Of a DNA stretch of 47,656 nucleotides, positions 10,477-19,335 are shown in pieces; the stretch's first letter is position 1; each line of letters opens with the position of its first letter. A program made the translations under genes and the position numbers. The stretch is from an uncultured Micrococcales bacterium. GTDB lineage: Bacteria > Actinomycetota > Actinomycetes > Actinomycetales > Microbacteriaceae. The notes below the pieces were generated by a model. The model saw nothing but the letters and a program-made list of their open reading frames with translations, made no database searches and had not been told where the DNA came from. The stretch spans positions 1-47,656 of the forward strand of contig CAIXVE010000044.1 of assembly GCA_903922825.1 (NCBI GenBank), given 5' to 3'.

Positions 10477-10887
10477 ATGAAGACCAATAAAAATATCTTT
10501 CTACTACTTACCGTTTTCTATGTTCTTATAACAGCAATTTATGGTTACTGGTCCTACCTGGCCAACGGCAAGGTAGAAATCATTGGAACAGCAGCAATCG
10601 GAATGCTAGTTTTCTTGTCAGGTTTCATCGCCTTTTACTTCGGTAAGACCGCAAAGAACTTTACTGGAGCTGAAGATCTACCGGATGCAAACATCGAAGA
10701 TGGGGAAGCGGAGTCAGGCTTCTTTGCTCCGTTCTCATGGTGGCCTTTGGCACTTGGAATCAGTAGCGCTTTATGCTTCACAGCTTTGGCTGTTGGCTGG
10801 TGGCTGTTTGTTTGTGCATTCCCACTAGCACTTGTTGCTTTGATTGGTTTCGTATTCGAACACTCACGCGGAGCTCACGCCCACTAA
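10477..10887 (+). CDS. ctaF: Cytochrome c oxidase subunit IV, actinobacterial type
   Basis: Four-TM 136-aa protein directly after ctaD; PFSWWPLALG motif typical of CtaF. Confidence 0.9.
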   Translation: MKTNKNIFLLLTVFYVLITAIYGYWSYLANGKVEIIGTAAIGMLVFLSGFIAFYFGKTAKNFTGAEDLPDANIEDGEAESGFFAPFSWWPLALGISSALCFTALAVGWWLFVCAFPLALVALIGFVFEHSRGAHAH

Positions 10888-10903
10888 TAAAAATCTATAT
10901 CTT

Positions 10904-10943
10904 AAACAAAACTGCCCACCATCACTGGCGGGCAGTTTTGTTT
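10904..10943. terminator. Bidirectional intrinsic terminator between convergent ctaF and qcrB
   Basis: aaacaaaactgcccacc-atcact-ggcgggcagttttgttt: long stem flanked by A and T tracts on both sides. Confidence 0.9.
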
Positions 10944-10953
10944 AACAGGATCT

Positions 10954-12597
10954 TTACTTCTGGTTCTCGATTGCTTTCTGAACCTGCTCTTCGATTTCGT
11001 GAGCGTGGTGTGCATTTGCTTCGATAGCAGTTTGAGTAGTAGGGGAGACGCTGTCCTTGAAGTAGAAACTAGAAGCCGCTGCACGCATGCGAGCCCTGAT
11101 CGTAATCTTTCCTTGGGCGTTAGGTCTAGCCAGTGTTGGCTGGTAGTCCTTGTAGTCAACTAGCTTGAATAGATCATATTCGTTAGCAGCTTCGTGAACT
11201 TCAATGTATTCACCGTGAGGTAGTCGAACGATTCTTCCAGACTCGCGACCGTGCAGAGCAATTTCTTGATCCTTGCGCTGAAGGGCTAAGCAGATTCGCT
11301 TGGTAACTACGAAAGCAACAATAGGCAAGATGATCAAAGAGACTTGCATGGTTAACAGAACCTGGTTCAATGACATCTTGAAATTAGTTGCAATCAAGTC
11401 TGTTGAAGCACCAGCCCAGAGCACTGCATAAAACGTAACACCCGCAGCACCGATGGCAGTTCGAACCGGTGCGTTTCGTGGACGGTCTAGCACGTGGTGC
11501 TCTCGCTTATCACCGGTTACCCAATTTTCGAAGAATGGGTATAGAGCAACAAGAGCAAGGAAGACCAAGCTGATGATAAGTGGCAACAAAATGTTCATAG
11601 AAACAGTCACGTTACCAGCCATGAATTCCAGGTGGCTTGGTGCAAGACGAAGTGCGCCATCTAGCCAACCGATATACCAGTCAGGCTGGGTTCCTGCTGA
11701 AACAGGGGATGGATCGTAACCACCGTAGTTCCAAATCGGGTTGATGGTGAAGAACGAAGCTATCAACATGATTACACCGAATACGATGAAGAAGAATCCA
11801 CCAGCTTTGGCAACATAGACAGGCATAAGTGGGTAACCAACAATGTTGGAATCTTTACGACCAGCTGCTGAATAGTGAGTGTGCTTGTGAAGAACAAGCA
11901 TCACCAAGTGGATAGCAAGGAATACCAAGATAAGTGCCGGCACCAACATGATGTGAAGGCTATAGAGTCTTCCCACGATTGAATGTCCAGGGAACTCGCC
12001 ACCGAAAAGCAAAGATGAAATCCAAGTGCCAATAAATGGAACACCCTTGATCATTCCATCAATGATTCTTAGACCGTTACCTGAAAGTAAGTCATCCGGT
12101 AGTGAGTAGCCAGTGAAACCAGCTGCCATACCTAAAACAAATAGAACAAATCCAACAACCCAGTTCAATTCACGAGGTTTACGGAAAGCTCCGGTGAAGA
12201 ACACTCGAAGCATGTGAAGACCGGCGGCTGCAACGAAAAGCAATGCAGACCAGTGGTGAACCTGGCGCATAAGCAATCCACCGCGAACCTCAAAGCTGAT
12301 GTCCAAGCTTGATGCATACGCGATTGACATGTGTGCACCTTTTAGCGGAGCATAAACGCCGTTATAGATCACATCAGTCATTGAAGGTTGGAAGAAGAAG
12401 GTTAGGAAAGTTCCAGAAAGTAGCAACACTAGGAATGAATAAAGTGCAACTTCACCGAGCATGAATGACCAGTGGTCAGGGAAAATCTTACGACCAAATT
12501 CCTTTAGGACACCAGCAACACCGACGCGCTCGTCGACGTAGTTAGCAGTTCCAGCTAGGAAGCCATTTTTCTTTTTCGCGGTAGCTGTGTTACTCAC
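10954..12597 (-). CDS. qcrB: Cytochrome bc1 complex cytochrome b subunit
   Basis: WSFMLGEVALYSFLVLLLSGTFLTFFF, HHWSALLFVAAAGLHMLRVFFTGAFRKPRELNW. Confidence 0.97.
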   Translation of the reverse strand: MSNTATAKKKNGFLAGTANYVDERVGVAGVLKEFGRKIFPDHWSFMLGEVALYSFLVLLLSGTFLTFFFQPSMTDVIYNGVYAPLKGAHMSIAYASSLDISFEVRGGLLMRQVHHWSALLFVAAAGLHMLRVFFTGAFRKPRELNWVVGFVLFVLGMAAGFTGYSLPDDLLSGNGLRIIDGMIKGVPFIGTWISSLLFGGEFPGHSIVGRLYSLHIMLVPALILVFLAIHLVMLVLHKHTHYSAAGRKDSNIVGYPLMPVYVAKAGGFFFIVFGVIMLIASFFTINPIWNYGGYDPSPVSAGTQPDWYIGWLDGALRLAPSHLEFMAGNVTVSMNILLPLIISLVFLALVALYPFFENWVTGDKREHHVLDRPRNAPVRTAIGAAGVTFYAVLWAGASTDLIATNFKMSLNQVLLTMQVSLIILPIVAFVVTKRICLALQRKDQEIALHGRESGRIVRLPHGEYIEVHEAANEYDLFKLVDYKDYQPTLARPNAQGKITIRARMRAAASSFYFKDSVSPTTQTAIEANAHHAHEIEEQVQKAIENQK

Positions 12598-13655
12598 GCT
12601 TTCACACTCCTATCCCAGAATGAAGGCCCAACAGGTTCGAGGAAATCTGACTGAGCTCTTAGGTAACCTTGCTCATCAACATAGATTGGAAGCTGGGGAA
12701 GTGGTCTTGAGGCAGGGCCAAAGATTACTTTGCAACCGTCAACTAGATCAAAGGTTGATTGGTGACATGGGCATAGAAGATGGTGGGTAACTTGTTCGTA
12801 CAGAGCAACTGGACAACCTACGTGTGTGCAAATCTTTGAATAGGCAACGATGCCCTGATAAGACCAATCCTTTTTCTCAGGAGATTCCTTAAGAATTTGT
12901 GGATCAACACGAACCAAAAGAACTGCAGCCTTAGATTTCTGCTCTAGGTAGTCTTCTTGATCTGGGTTTAGGCCTTCGGGGATTACGTGGAATACAGATC
13001 CCTCTGTCAACTCTGAAGCCTTGATTGGAGTTCCGAATGGATCTTGGGTTAGACGAGTTCCTGGCTTCCAAGCGGTGTGACGAAGCTTGTCGCCTGGGTT
13101 AGGTCCAAGGTCAGCAAAGATAATGATTCCCGGAAGTGGGAATAGAGCTAGAGCTCCGTAAAGAGTTCTGCGAATAAGTTTTCTTCTTGAGAAACCAGAT
13201 TCCTGGTTAGCCAAGTTAATGATTTCAATCGCTGCTGCACGCTTGTCTTCACTTGAGCGAATTGGGTGACGATCTTCAGCAACTTCGTTATCTGGCATCA
13301 AGGTTTTCGCCCAGTGCACTGCACCAATTCCAATACCAAGTAGACCGAGTGTTATTCCAACACCTAGGAACAAAGTGTTGTTGCGAACAGTAATTAAATC
13401 TGCACTCAGTGGGAATGCAAAGTATGCATACAACGCAAAAGCGCTACCCAACATTGATAGCGTGAAAAGCAAAACTACTTGGCGAACTGCCGCTTTCTCA
13501 TGCTTTTTACTCTTGTCTGTCATTCTGACGCGGTGAGGTTCGATACCTGGATCTTTCACTGCGTCTTGATGAACTACATTCAAACCACCGTCATAGACAT
13601 GTTCTGCCCCTGAGGTATGGCTGCTCTTAGCAACTTCTTTAGACTGCTCGCTCAA
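12594..13655 (-). CDS. qcrA: Cytochrome bc1 complex Rieske iron-sulfur subunit
   Basis: CTHVGCP...CPCHQSTFD Rieske motifs with three N-terminal TM segments; 4-nt overlap with qcrB. Confidence 0.97.
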   Translation of the reverse strand: MSEQSKEVAKSSHTSGAEHVYDGGLNVVHQDAVKDPGIEPHRVRMTDKSKKHEKAAVRQVVLLFTLSMLGSAFALYAYFAFPLSADLITVRNNTLFLGVGITLGLLGIGIGAVHWAKTLMPDNEVAEDRHPIRSSEDKRAAAIEIINLANQESGFSRRKLIRRTLYGALALFPLPGIIIFADLGPNPGDKLRHTAWKPGTRLTQDPFGTPIKASELTEGSVFHVIPEGLNPDQEDYLEQKSKAAVLLVRVDPQILKESPEKKDWSYQGIVAYSKICTHVGCPVALYEQVTHHLLCPCHQSTFDLVDGCKVIFGPASRPLPQLPIYVDEQGYLRAQSDFLEPVGPSFWDRSVKA

Positions 13656-13673
13656 TTTTGTCTTTCTTTTTCT

Positions 13674-14474
13674 TTAGTTAGATTTCGCGCCAAGCCAGAT
13701 GGTGATAGCAATGATTAGTCCTAGCAAACCTAACCATGCAAGAAGACCTTCAGTAACAGGACCTAATCCACCAAGCTCATCTCCACCTGCAGAACTGTGT
13801 GTCTGAAGATACTGCAAGTATGTGATGATGTCGTTCTTCTCTTGAGGAGTCAGGTTGGCATCGTTGAATACCGGCATGTTTTGTGGACCAAGAATCATAG
13901 CTTCAGCAATTGTTTTTGCTGATGAATGCATCAATGCAGGAGCGTACTTACCTTCGGTAAGAGCTCCACCTTGTCCAGCAGCGTTGTGACACATTGCACA
14001 GTTGATTCTGAAAAGCTGTCCACCTTTTTGAGCATCACCGTTTCCAGCAGTGTAGGCGATACCTGGAATAGCAGGACCCGTGGCAAGTGAGCCAACATAT
14101 GCGGCCATTGCAGCAATTTGATCGTTAGTGAATTGAACTGGCTTTACTTGCAATTGAGGGCCGCTAGCAGCACCAGGCATACGTCCGGTTGAAACTTGGA
14201 AGTCTACAGAAGCTTCGCCAACACCAATCAAAGTTGGAGCGTTAGCTGTTCCTTCTGCATTCTTACCGTGACATGATGCACAGTTCGACAGGAATAGTTT
14301 CTTGCCGTAAGTAACCTGAGCTGCTGAGTGTGAAGCAGCCTGTGGGGAAGCGGACATCGCAGCGCTAACCGCGGTATATCCTGTTCCGACTGCTAGAAGT
14401 CCAGCAAAAAGAATAATTACTAGAGCTTTAGGACTGCGACGTAAACCGTTCAGTTTCTTTTTCAATATCTGCAT
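13674..14474 (-). CDS. qcrC: Cytochrome bc1 complex diheme cytochrome c subunit
   Basis: Two CxxCH motifs (CASCH, CAMCH), C-terminal TM anchor. Confidence 0.96.
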   Translation of the reverse strand: MQILKKKLNGLRRSPKALVIILFAGLLAVGTGYTAVSAAMSASPQAASHSAAQVTYGKKLFLSNCASCHGKNAEGTANAPTLIGVGEASVDFQVSTGRMPGAASGPQLQVKPVQFTNDQIAAMAAYVGSLATGPAIPGIAYTAGNGDAQKGGQLFRINCAMCHNAAGQGGALTEGKYAPALMHSSAKTIAEAMILGPQNMPVFNDANLTPQEKNDIITYLQYLQTHSSAGGDELGGLGPVTEGLLAWLGLLGLIIAITIWLGAKSN

Positions 14475-14490
14475 CTTCCGAGTTATTTCT

Positions 14491-15108
14491 TTATTTCAAA
14501 ACGTAAATGATTAGGAACAAGGCGATCCAAACTACGTCAACGAAGTGCCAGTAGTAGGAGACAACGATGGCTGTAGTTGCTTCTTTGTGCCCGAATTTCT
14601 TGGCAGCAAAAGTTCTACCAATCACGAAAAGGAATGCAATCAGACCACCGGTAACGTGCAAAGCGTGGAATCCTGTGGTCATGTAGAACGAAGAGCCGTA
14701 GCTGTCGCTACTCAATGAAACACCCTCGCTAATTAGATTTGAGTATTCCCAGACCTGTCCTGAAACGAAGATAGCTCCAAGGATGTAGCTCAAGATAAAC
14801 CACTCGACCATACCCCATTTGAGTGGGGACTTTCCAGTTGCTCTAGGCTGCATTCTTTCAGCTGCAAAAACACCGAATTGAGCGGTGAAAGAGGATGCTA
14901 CAAGGATCAAGGTGTTGGTCAAAGCGAAGCCAAATTGCAACTTTTCGGTTCCATTTGTCCACATCGCCGGAGAATTGCCTCTAAGGCTGAAATACATGGC
15001 AAAAAGGGCAGCAAAGAACATAACTTCACTACCTAGCCAGACGATTGTTCCAACCGAAGTTGCACTAGGGCGATGTATTTGATTGTGAGTTAGGGGAGCA
15101 GAGGCCAT
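14491..15108 (-). CDS. ctaE: Cytochrome c oxidase subunit III
   Basis: [50 protein letters not shown]. Confidence 0.97.
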   Translation of the reverse strand: MASAPLTHNQIHRPSATSVGTIVWLGSEVMFFAALFAMYFSLRGNSPAMWTNGTEKLQFGFALTNTLILVASSFTAQFGVFAAERMQPRATGKSPLKWGMVEWFILSYILGAIFVSGQVWEYSNLISEGVSLSSDSYGSSFYMTTGFHALHVTGGLIAFLFVIGRTFAAKKFGHKEATTAIVVSYYWHFVDVVWIALFLIIYVLK

Positions 15109-15120
15109 GTCTTTATTTTA
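15109..15120 (-). promoter_or_regulatory. Leaderless promoter of ctaE (-10 TAAAAT, N6, ATG)
   Basis: Minus strand reads TAAAATaaagacATG. Confidence 0.6.
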
Positions 15121-15198
15121 GCCCTTAATCCAACCGTTACCTTGCCAATATCCGCGTTGCGGTGCGGAATTCTTGAATTATCTCTAACCACTGAAGAC

Positions 15199-15210
15199 TA
15201 GAATGACTCC
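15199..15210 (+). promoter_or_regulatory. Leaderless promoter of trpD (-10 TAGAAT, N6, ATG)
   Basis: TAGAATgactccATG. Confidence 0.6.
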
Positions 15211-16287
15211 ATGACCGAAGAAATGTCCTGGGCAAGGGTAATCGAAAGCGTTGAGCGAAATCAACACCTAACAAAAGCGCAGGCGCGATGGTCGATGCAC
15301 GAGATTATGTCAGGTAGAGCGACAGATTCTCAGATGTCAGCCTTCCTTTTAGGTCTTAGAGCTAAAGGTGAGGTTCTAGATGAACTCTCGGGTTTTGTGG
15401 ACGTCATGTTAGAACATGCGGTCAAAGTTCCTGTGACAGATCAAGCAATCGATATTGTTGGCACAGGAGGGGACCAGCTCGGAACCGTCAACATTTCATC
15501 TATGGCTGCCATTGTGATTGCCGCCTGCGGATATCCAGTCTTGAAGCACGGTTCGAGATCTGCTAGCGGTAAAACAGGATCCTCTGAGATGCTCGAAAGT
15601 CTGGGTATAAAGCTTGATTTGACGCCGGAACAGCTCGCTGAGGTCTTCCAAAAAACCAAAATAACCTTCTTTTTTGCCCCGCTATTTCACCCATCTCTCA
15701 AGCACGTTGGACCAACCAGGAAAGCACTTGGAGTGCCGACAACATTCAATTTCCTTGGACCATTAGCCAACCCAGTTCAGCCCATTGCCACTGCTCTCGG
15801 AGTTGCAAATAGAGATATAGCACCCCTAATTGCCAATGAAATAAAGGCAAGGAACCGTTCAGCAATCGTCTTTAGAGGCTCTGATGGCCTTGATGAACTC
15901 ACAATTACAGGCCCTAGCCACGTGTGGTTAGTTCATAAAAACAGCATGACAGAGCTTGATTTTGACCCTAAATCACTAGGAATTGCTCTAGGTTCCGTGA
16001 AAGACCTGCTCGGCGGAGACGCCAAGGACAACGCTGAGGTAGCCAGAGACCTTTTTGCTGGAAATCTGGGGGATAGACCTGCTATCAAAGACATTGTTGC
16101 CTTGAATGCAGCTGTTGGCATGGCGGCAATGGAATTAGCCAAATCAGCAGATCTTGAGAGTTTCAACTTCCAGAACGTTCTTGAACAAAAGTTTGCATTA
16201 GCTAACAACTCAATAAGTTCAGGCGAAGCCCAGAGCAAGATGCTCGAGTGGGTAGAGGCTACGCAGCAGTACCAGAGCTTGCCTTGA
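15211..16287 (+). CDS. trpD: Anthranilate phosphoribosyltransferase
   Basis: DIVGTGGDQLGTVNISSMAAIV, KHGSRSASGKTGSSEMLESLG, LFHPSLKHVGPTRKALGVPTTFNFLGPLANP. Confidence 0.96.
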   Translation: MTEEMSWARVIESVERNQHLTKAQARWSMHEIMSGRATDSQMSAFLLGLRAKGEVLDELSGFVDVMLEHAVKVPVTDQAIDIVGTGGDQLGTVNISSMAAIVIAACGYPVLKHGSRSASGKTGSSEMLESLGIKLDLTPEQLAEVFQKTKITFFFAPLFHPSLKHVGPTRKALGVPTTFNFLGPLANPVQPIATALGVANRDIAPLIANEIKARNRSAIVFRGSDGLDELTITGPSHVWLVHKNSMTELDFDPKSLGIALGSVKDLLGGDAKDNAEVARDLFAGNLGDRPAIKDIVALNAAVGMAAMELAKSADLESFNFQNVLEQKFALANNSISSGEAQSKMLEWVEATQQYQSLP

Positions 16288-16327
16288 GCGCTAGATAAAC
16301 ATTACTTGACATAATGTTCATTATCGG

Positions 16328-16801
16328 TTATTTGATAAACCTTTTCCTCAGGTATTCAGCAAGCTCATGAGGCGCTAACGATTCTCCGCTGTCCAAAAGC
16401 TCTTGGATGTTCCACCAACGAAATTCCAGAATGTCTCGATGTTCATCTTCAGTAAAGCCTGAAGTATCTGGAGAAAATGCTTTAACTTGCAATTCAAAAA
16501 TTGTGTCGTGATACGTGTGATAGTTCAATCCGTCGGCCCAATCCCAGCGGCCTGATGTTTCCAGAATTGGATCTCCTAGTTGGTCTTGAGTGACCAACAA
16601 GCCGGTTTCTTCGCGAAGTTCCCGGACTGCTGCCTCCAAAGGCGTTTCACCAGCATCGATGCCGCCACCTGGAGTCAGCCATCTTGGCGGTAATCCGACT
16701 TCAGGATCAAAATGGGTCTTTAGTAAGAAGATCTCATTGTTCCCGTTTATTAGGAGAACTCTGGCAGTTGGACGGTGTTTAACGTGAGTTTTGCGGCTCA
16801 T
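16328..16801 (-). CDS. NUDIX hydrolase
   Basis: GGGIDAGETPLEAAVRELREETGL Nudix box. Confidence 0.93.
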   Translation of the reverse strand: MSRKTHVKHRPTARVLLINGNNEIFLLKTHFDPEVGLPPRWLTPGGGIDAGETPLEAAVRELREETGLLVTQDQLGDPILETSGRWDWADGLNYHTYHDTIFELQVKAFSPDTSGFTEDEHRDILEFRWWNIQELLDSGESLAPHELAEYLRKRFIK

Positions 16802-17424
16802 TTAGAGACTTTCACTCCACTTTGACTAGTTTTTGGGTCAAATCCGAACATTTTCATGGTTATTCCAACTAAATATCCGATGCCGATCGCAAAAAATGCT
16901 GTCCCAATCCCCACAGTGCCTCCCAAAAGCCAACCTGTGGCTAGAACTAACGCCTCGGCGATAGATCTAACAATCCAGTAGGGAGACTTACTGACTCTAG
17001 TAAGTCCCACCATGAGGCCGTCACGCGGCCCTCCACCAAGCTCTGCACTTATGTATAGACCTGAACCGATAGCAATGATTAATAGGCCCAAGACTAACCA
17101 AATTAGGTTCATCCAAAATCCAGACAGATCTGGCATCAAAGGCCTGTTCCAGTCGGCAAAAGGTCCAATTGAGACAGCGTTGACTAGAGTTCCGAAACCT
17201 GGACGTTGACGTATAGGGATCCATATCAAAAGAACCACTGCGCTAATAACTATGGCTGCGAAGCCAAAGCTCCAGTTTGTTTGTTTTTGGATTCCTTGCG
17301 TCAAAACATCCCAAGGTGGAACACCTAAACTGGTATGAATCATCATGGCTAAACCAAGCCCCACCAGATACAGCCCGCCCACTAAACGCAGAATAGGTTT
17401 AACCCTGAGGCCTGATAAGTTCAC
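16798..17424 (-). CDS. YczE/YitT-like membrane protein
   Basis: Multi-TM; GLAMMIHTSLGVPPWDVLTQGI and SAELGGGPRDGLMVGL are characteristic of YczE-type proteins. Confidence 0.8.
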   Translation of the reverse strand: MNLSGLRVKPILRLVGGLYLVGLGLAMMIHTSLGVPPWDVLTQGIQKQTNWSFGFAAIVISAVVLLIWIPIRQRPGFGTLVNAVSIGPFADWNRPLMPDLSGFWMNLIWLVLGLLIIAIGSGLYISAELGGGPRDGLMVGLTRVSKSPYWIVRSIAEALVLATGWLLGGTVGIGTAFFAIGIGYLVGITMKMFGFDPKTSQSGVKVSK

Positions 17425-17459
17425 GAATCTAAGCCTACCCGTCAGTATTTAGGAGCATC

Positions 17460-18215
17460 GTGCAAGAACATCCGTTCTTCGTTAAAGACAGAGTTGTGGT
17501 ACTCGCCCACCGTGGTTTCACTCCCCCCACAGAAAATACTTTAGGCGCAATCCAGCACGCAATCGCTTCTGGCGCTGACATCATCGAGACAGACGTCCAT
17601 TCATCAAAAGATGGAATTGCTGTTCTTATCCACGACTCTGACCTTATGCGAATCGCCGGAGTTTCAGCCAACGTCAAAGATTTGAATTGGGAAGAGCTTC
17701 AACAGATCACTTTGAATGATGGTTCATTTTTGTTGAGTCTTAGTGATGCACTGGCTGCATTCCCAACAATGAAATTTAACATCGATGTCAAAGATAGAGC
17801 AGCCATTCAAGGCACAGTCAAAGCCATAGAAAGTAATAAAGCACACGAGCGAGTTCTGGTTTCTAGCTTTAGTAACAAAAGAAGGAAAGATTCACTAAAA
17901 ATGTTCAAAAAGCCAGTAGCAACATCGGCTAGTGCAAGTGTAGTTATCTCAACTTGGTTGCTGTTCAAATTGGGTTTCAAAGATTTATCCAGGCACCTTT
18001 CCGGTATTGGAGCATTACAAATACCAATTTCCTTATATGGAATAAAACTTGATAGCCCAAAGTTCATAAAACTCGTCAACTCAACTGGCACTCAGCTGCA
18101 TTACTGGACAATAAATGATCCTGTTGAGATGAGAAGGCTGGTTGAACTTGGTGCTCAAGGTATTGTTACAGATAACACATCTTTAGCCATTGAGGCTCTG
18201 GGGAAAACTTCTTAG
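17460..18215 (+). CDS. Glycerophosphodiester phosphodiesterase
   Basis: VLAHRGFTPPTENTLGAIQHAIASGADIIETDVHSSKDGIAVLIHDSDLMRI GDPD motif; GTG start. Confidence 0.93.
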   Translation: MQEHPFFVKDRVVVLAHRGFTPPTENTLGAIQHAIASGADIIETDVHSSKDGIAVLIHDSDLMRIAGVSANVKDLNWEELQQITLNDGSFLLSLSDALAAFPTMKFNIDVKDRAAIQGTVKAIESNKAHERVLVSSFSNKRRKDSLKMFKKPVATSASASVVISTWLLFKLGFKDLSRHLSGIGALQIPISLYGIKLDSPKFIKLVNSTGTQLHYWTINDPVEMRRLVELGAQGIVTDNTSLAIEALGKTS

Positions 18216-18216
18216 C

Positions 18217-18243
18217 GGGAATAAATCTTTAGTTACCTTAGTT
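18217..18243 (+). promoter_or_regulatory. SigR/SigH-type promoter of rbpA
   Basis: GGGAAT (18217-18222), exactly 18 nt, GTT (18241-18243); RBS ggagg and ATG follow. Confidence 0.7.
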
Positions 18244-18275
18244 CTAACAAGTAAAGCAACTATTGGAGGTAACTT

Positions 18276-18629
18276 ATGAGTTCAGACTCACTACGCGGAA
18301 CCAGACTTGGAACACAATCCCAAGAGAAGACAACTGGCATCCAATACTCCCCTAGACAAACCGTTAAGTATGTTTGCCCGAAAGGCCATGAATCAGAAAT
18401 GCTATTTTCTGCTGATGCTGAAATTCCCCACACTTGGCAGTGCAAGCATTGCAGCGCAACTGCAATAACAGACGCTGTCCCCACTCCCCCAGAAGTCATT
18501 TCAAACGTATCGAAGACACATTTCGATCAACTTCTTGAACGCCGATCTCGAGATGAACTAGAAGAAATTCTTGCAGAAGCGTTAGCTGATCTGAAGAAAC
18601 GTAGAGAAGCTGCCGCAGCGGCTAGCTAA
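18276..18629 (+). CDS. rbpA: RNA polymerase-binding protein RbpA
   Basis: LRGTRLGTQSQEKTTGIQYSPRQTVKYVCPKGHE..FSADAEIPHTWQCKHCS. Confidence 0.96.
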   Translation: MSSDSLRGTRLGTQSQEKTTGIQYSPRQTVKYVCPKGHESEMLFSADAEIPHTWQCKHCSATAITDAVPTPPEVISNVSKTHFDQLLERRSRDELEEILAEALADLKKRREAAAAAS

Positions 18630-19335
18630 TTCTCAAAAGTCTTTGGATGCCAAACTTAGTCATAAGTAAAAGTGCTTCAACAACAATATTGCTAGACATC
18701 TTTGATGTTCCAATTTCACGTTCAACGAAAGTGATTGGAACTTCCGCAGCACGTCCACCAGCTCTAAGGGTTCTATAAGCCATTTCAATCTGGAAAGAAT
18801 ATCCTCTGGCGTTGATTGATTTGAGGTCAAGCTTCTTCAAGAAACTACAGTCAAACACTCGAAAACCAGCAGTCATGTCGTTTAGTTTTCCACCAAGCAT
18901 TAGTCGTGCATAAATGTTTCCCCCACGCGAGAGCCATTGGCGATGCAGCGGCCAGTTAACTGTCTGTCCACCTTTGACATACCTGGAGCCGATTACTAGA
19001 TCGTTAGAAGGGCAAACCTCCAGAAGTTTTGGTAGGTCAACTGCACGGTGAGAACCATCGGCATCCATCTCAACTACATAGTCGAAACCTTTACCGAATG
19101 CCCAGTTGAATCCGGCGATGTATGCAGCCCCTAGTCCTTCTTTACCTTGACGGTGCAAAACGCTGATGCGTTTGTCTTTCTTGGCAAGGTCATCTGCTAG
19201 TTTTCCTGTGCCGTCAGGACTTGCATCATCAACGATTAGAAGTTCAACATTCTTATTGAATTCAAAAAGCTGATCGACACTTTTATGGATATTGCCTGCC
19301 TCGTTATAGGTGGGCATGATGACTAAGACTTTCAT
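18622..19335 (-). CDS. ppm: Polyprenol monophosphomannose synthase
   Basis: GT2 fold: VIMPTYNEAGNI, LIVDDASPDGTGKLAD, EMDADGSH, DMTAGFRVF; adjacent to lnt as in actinobacteria. Confidence 0.88.
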   Translation of the reverse strand: MKVLVIMPTYNEAGNIHKSVDQLFEFNKNVELLIVDDASPDGTGKLADDLAKKDKRISVLHRQGKEGLGAAYIAGFNWAFGKGFDYVVEMDADGSHRAVDLPKLLEVCPSNDLVIGSRYVKGGQTVNWPLHRQWLSRGGNIYARLMLGGKLNDMTAGFRVFDCSFLKKLDLKSINARGYSFQIEMAYRTLRAGGRAAEVPITFVEREIGTSKMSSNIVVEALLLMTKFGIQRLLRIS

